This document shows positions 60,065 to 64,000 of a DNA stretch of 64,000 nt, piece after piece. The notes below the pieces were generated by a model that saw nothing but the letters and a program-made list of their open reading frames with translations, searched no databases and was not told the DNA's origin. Origin of the DNA: Microterricola viridarii. Its GTDB lineage: Bacteria > Actinomycetota > Actinomycetes > Actinomycetales > Microbacteriaceae. How positions within the stretch are numbered: position 1 is the first letter of the stretch; the number at the start of each line of letters is the position of its first letter. Location of the stretch: positions 806,001 through 870,000 of the forward strand of contig NZ_LT629742.1 in NCBI RefSeq assembly GCF_900104895.1, in the 5' to 3' direction. Both the position numbers and the translations under genes were made by a program.

Positions 60065-60128
60065 TCGTCGAGACTGCTCGACTTGTAGTTCGGACGCCTC
60101 CCAACTACAAGTCGAGCAGTCTCGACGA
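60065..60128. repeat. 26-bp perfect inverted repeat
   Basis: TCGTCGAGACTGCTCGACTTGTAGTT (60065-60090) is fully complementary to 60103-60128 around a 12-base loop CGGACGCCTCCC. It is located between the mdh stop and the start of the HhH gene. It can serve as an mdh terminator, but the length and lack of a T-tract suggest a REP-like mobile palindrome. Confidence 0.85.
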
Positions 60129-60185
60129 GGGGGCGAGGGGGCGAGGGAGCGAGGGGCGGGGAGGGGAGAGGGCGAGGGAGGGCGG

Positions 60186-61651
<1,466 letters not shown>

Positions 61652-62725
61652 GTGAGTTCTGCATTGCGAGTAGCGGTGATCGGCGCCGGATACTGGGGCC
61701 CCAACCTGGCGCGCAACTTCCATAACAGCGCGGATTGGGAGCTTGCGGCCATCTGCGATCTGGATGCCGGCCGCGCCGAGGCCCTGGCCAGGCGTTTCAC
61801 CGGCACGGCAGCGGTCAGCGAGTTGAGCGCCGTGCTCGAGGACCCGGACATCGACGCGGTGGCGATTGCCACCCCGGCGCGCACGCACCACGCCATTGCG
61901 ACGGCGGCGCTGACCGCCGGCAAGCACGTGCTGGTCGAGAAGCCACTCGCGGACAGCGGCCTCCACGGACGCAGCATGGCCGAGATGGCGGAGCGCTGCG
62001 GCCTCGTTCTGATGGCCGACCACACCTACTGCTACACGCCGGCTGTGATGAAGATCCGCGAGCTGATCGAGGCGGGCGAGCTCGGCGACATCCTGTTCAT
62101 CGACTCGGTGCGCATCAACCTGGGCCTGATCCAGCCGGACGTCGACGTGTTGTGGGATCTGGCCCCGCACGACCTGTCGATCATCGACTTCATCCTGCCG
62201 GGCGGGCTCCGCCCGCTCAGCGTCTCGGCGCAGGGCGCCGACCCCTTGGGCGCCGGAAAGGCGTGCATCGGCTATCTCACCCTGCCGTTGGCGAACGGCG
62301 CCGTCGCCCACGTGCACGTCAACTGGCTCAGCCCGACGAAGATCCGCACGATGATCATCGGCGGTTCCAAGAGGACCCTCGTCTGGGACGACCTGAACCC
62401 GCAGCAGCGGGTCAGCGTGTACGACCGCGGCGTCGACCTGCAGACGCAGCGCGTCGGCGGGGTCGACCGCAGGGCGGCGATGGTCTCCTACCGTCTGGGC
62501 GACACCTGGTCGCCCGCCCTCGTCGAGCGGGAACCGCTCGACGCAATGGCCGCGGAGTTCGCGGCGAGCATCCGCGAGGGGCGCGCCCCGCGCACTGATG
62601 CGGGGTCAGGGCTGCGCGTGCTCGAGGTGCTGGAGGCCGCCAGCCGCAGCCTGGCGGAGGCGGCAGCGCCACCCCGGGGCCCCGAGGACCCCGCGGCGCG
62701 GGCACTGGTCGGCGAGCTGGCATGA
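61652..62725 (+). CDS. Gfo/Idh/MocA family oxidoreductase, sugar-nucleotide 3-dehydrogenase-like
   Basis: A 357-residue NAD(P)-dependent oxidoreductase. The Rossmann start is RVAVIGAGYWGPNLARNF, and HVLVEKPLADSG provides the conserved Lys-Pro of the family (EKP). The catalytic dyad segment LWDLAPHDLSIIDFIL has D and H. The best resemblance is to WlbA/WbpB-type enzymes that oxidise UDP-sugars for surface polysaccharides. The next two genes (epimerase and DegT aminotransferase, each with 4-base overlaps) support this. The GTG start has GGGGGAG at ideal spacing. It is the first gene of an operon that leaves the window. Confidence 0.92.
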   Translation: MSSALRVAVIGAGYWGPNLARNFHNSADWELAAICDLDAGRAEALARRFTGTAAVSELSAVLEDPDIDAVAIATPARTHHAIATAALTAGKHVLVEKPLADSGLHGRSMAEMAERCGLVLMADHTYCYTPAVMKIRELIEAGELGDILFIDSVRINLGLIQPDVDVLWDLAPHDLSIIDFILPGGLRPLSVSAQGADPLGAGKACIGYLTLPLANGAVAHVHVNWLSPTKIRTMIIGGSKRTLVWDDLNPQQRVSVYDRGVDLQTQRVGGVDRRAAMVSYRLGDTWSPALVEREPLDAMAAEFAASIREGRAPRTDAGSGLRVLEVLEAASRSLAEAAAPPRGPEDPAARALVGELA

Positions 62726-63714
62726 CCAGGCTCGAGGGCGCCCGTGTCTTGGTCACGGGCGGGGCCGGCACCATCGGCTCGACGATCGTCGACCAGCTGA
62801 TCGAGGCAGGCGCCGCCCATGTCGACGTGCTCGACAATTTTGTGCGCGGGCGTCTGGCGAACCTGGAGCCCGCGCTGCAGAGCGGCCGCGTCTCGGTGAT
62901 CGACGGCGACATCCGCGACGCCGAGCTGCTGCACAAGGCGACCGCCGGCAAGCAGCTGGTGTTCCACCAGGCAGCGATCCGCATCACGCAGTGTGCGGAG
63001 GAGCCCCGCCTCGCCCATGATGTGCTCTCGACCGGCACCTTCAACGTGCTCGAGGCCGCCGTGGCAGCCGGGGTCGAGAAGGTGGTGTCGGCGTCGAGCG
63101 CCTCGGTGTACGGCCTGGCCGAGGAGTTCCCCACCACAGAGCGCCACCACCACCACAACAACGACACCATCTACGGCGCGGCCAAGTCCTACGGCGAGGG
63201 GCTGCTGCGCAGCTTCCGGGCGATGTCCGGGCTGAACTACGTTGCCCTGCGCTACTTCAACGTGTACGGGCCGCGGATGGATGTGCACGGCCTGTACACC
63301 GAGGTGCTGGTGCGGTGGATGGAGCGCATCGCCGACGGCAAACCGCCGCTGATCTTCGGCGACGGCCTGCAAACGATGGACTTCGTCTTCACCACGGACA
63401 TCGCCAGGGCGAACCTCGCCGCTGCCGCGAGCCCCAGCGTGGAGGGTGTGTTCAACGTGGCGAGCGGGACCGAGACCACCCTGCTCGGCCTGGCCGAGGC
63501 GCTGCTGGACGTCATGGGGTCGGAGCTGTCGGTTGAGCACGGGCCGGAGCGGGCCGTCAACGGCGTCTCGCGCCGCCTCGCCGACACCAGCTCCGCGCGC
63601 GATCAGCTCGGCTTCGAGGCGCGCGTCGACCTGCACGATGGGCTGCGGCAACTGGTGGAGTGGTGGGAGCCGCAGCGCGAGGAGATCGCCGCGGGGCGGG
63701 TAGGTGCACCATGA
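62722..63714 (+). CDS. NAD-dependent epimerase/dehydratase (extended SDR)
   Basis: A 330-residue sugar-nucleotide enzyme. VLVTGGAGTIGSTIVDQLIE binds NAD, and the extended SDR active site is Ser in SASSASVYG and YxxxK in YGAAKSYGEGLLR. RYFNVYGPRMD and the DFVFTTDIARANL segments match UDP-glucose 4-epimerase or NDP-sugar dehydratase-like members. It overlaps both neighbours by 4 bases and should be translated with them. The product is likely an intermediate of a surface-polysaccharide sugar. Confidence 0.92.
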   Translation: MTRLEGARVLVTGGAGTIGSTIVDQLIEAGAAHVDVLDNFVRGRLANLEPALQSGRVSVIDGDIRDAELLHKATAGKQLVFHQAAIRITQCAEEPRLAHDVLSTGTFNVLEAAVAAGVEKVVSASSASVYGLAEEFPTTERHHHHNNDTIYGAAKSYGEGLLRSFRAMSGLNYVALRYFNVYGPRMDVHGLYTEVLVRWMERIADGKPPLIFGDGLQTMDFVFTTDIARANLAAAASPSVEGVFNVASGTETTLLGLAEALLDVMGSELSVEHGPERAVNGVSRRLADTSSARDQLGFEARVDLHDGLRQLVEWWEPQREEIAAGRVGAP

Positions 63715-64000
63715 GCCGCATCAACGTGATGAAGCCGTGGATGGGCAGCGAGGAGGTGCTCGCGCTCGCCGAGGTCATCGCATCGGGCTGGGTCGCCCAG
63801 GGTCCCCGGGTGGCCGAGTTCGAGGCGCAGTTCGCCGAGGCCATGGATGCCGCGCATGCCGTCGCGACCTCGAACTGCACCACGGCGCTCCACCTGGCAC
63901 TGCTCGTTGCCGGCGTCGGGCAGGGCGACGAGGTGGTCGTGCCCTCCTTCTCCTTCATCGCCACGGCAAACGCCCCCAGCTATGTGGGCGCCCGGCCGGT
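63711..64000 (+). CDS. DegT/DnrJ/EryC1/StrS aminotransferase, 3' end outside window
   Basis: The first 96 codons are visible. INVMKPWMGSEEVLALAEVIASGWVAQGPRVAEFEAQFAE is the typical beginning of sugar aminotransferases, and the later SNCTTALHLALLVAGVGQGDEVVVPSFSFIATANA holds the PLP-phosphate binding region; the lysine would come beyond the edge. These enzymes add an amino group to a keto-sugar on UDP or dTDP. With the two genes upstream they form a unit making an aminated sugar nucleotide for the cell surface. The ATG overlaps the previous stop by 4 bases. Confidence 0.93.
   Translation, partial: MSRINVMKPWMGSEEVLALAEVIASGWVAQGPRVAEFEAQFAEAMDAAHAVATSNCTTALHLALLVAGVGQGDEVVVPSFSFIATANAPSYVGARP

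Overview
This is a high-GC (about 70% by eye) actinobacterial chromosome segment, most likely from Microbacteriaceae. The signs are Gram-positive genes such as a DipZ-like redox protein, a mycoredoxin-like glutaredoxin, an F420-type LLM oxidoreductase and an LAxTG sortase substrate, together with strong third-position GC bias and several leaderless gene starts. The family assignment is inference. I saw no phage, IS element, CRISPR array, rRNA or tRNA.

Layout. 1-3.5 kb: end of a sugar ABC-transporter ATPase, a GntR/FadR regulator, a dienelactone-hydrolase-like enzyme and a SixA-like phosphatase, with a large palindrome between the last two. 3.5-11 kb: histidine utilisation (hutI, hutU, divergent IclR regulator, hutH) split by a Thr-Pro-rich M23 peptidase; two matching operator-like palindromes sit before hutU/regulator and hutH. 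11-16 kb: an ABM-domain protein, a MarR regulator divergent from an MFS exporter-aldo/keto reductase operon, a lipase-like hydrolase and a GNAT enzyme. 16-24.5 kb: a DEAD-box helicase with a repeat-rich N terminus and long leader, a collagen-like membrane protein, a hexapeptide-repeat protein and sbcCD. 24.5-35 kb: LLM oxidoreductase, FKBP lipoprotein, glutaredoxin, VOC proteins, AEC transporter, an ArsR-SRPBCC-VOC operon, a shikimate-dehydrogenase-like protein, a butanediol-type dehydrogenase and an EamA transporter.

35-44 kb: a giant secreted ExeM-type nuclease/5'-nucleotidase, then a copper/redox surface block (membrane protein, YcnI, CopC-like, fasciclin lipoprotein, DipZ-like thioredoxin fusion). 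44-53 kb: recQ, a stretch full of REP-like repeats, two GNATs, a GH3 glycosidase, a Pr6Pr membrane protein, a pseudogene with three in-frame stops, and a six-Ig-domain surface protein with an LASTG signal. 53-64 kb: an acyl-CoA oxidase-like enzyme, an F420-type LLM protein, an MFS transporter fused to a cyclic-nucleotide-binding domain next to a cyclase-like gene, an HhH DNA-repair protein, mdh, and the start of a sugar-nucleotide operon (Gfo/Idh oxidoreductase, epimerase, DegT aminotransferase) that runs off the right edge.

The most interesting points are the MFS-cNMP/cyclase-like pair, the paired hut operators, the REP-like families, the nonsense-riddled pseudogene, the 147-bp coding repeats in the helicase, and the over-represented GGATGCC word across the window.
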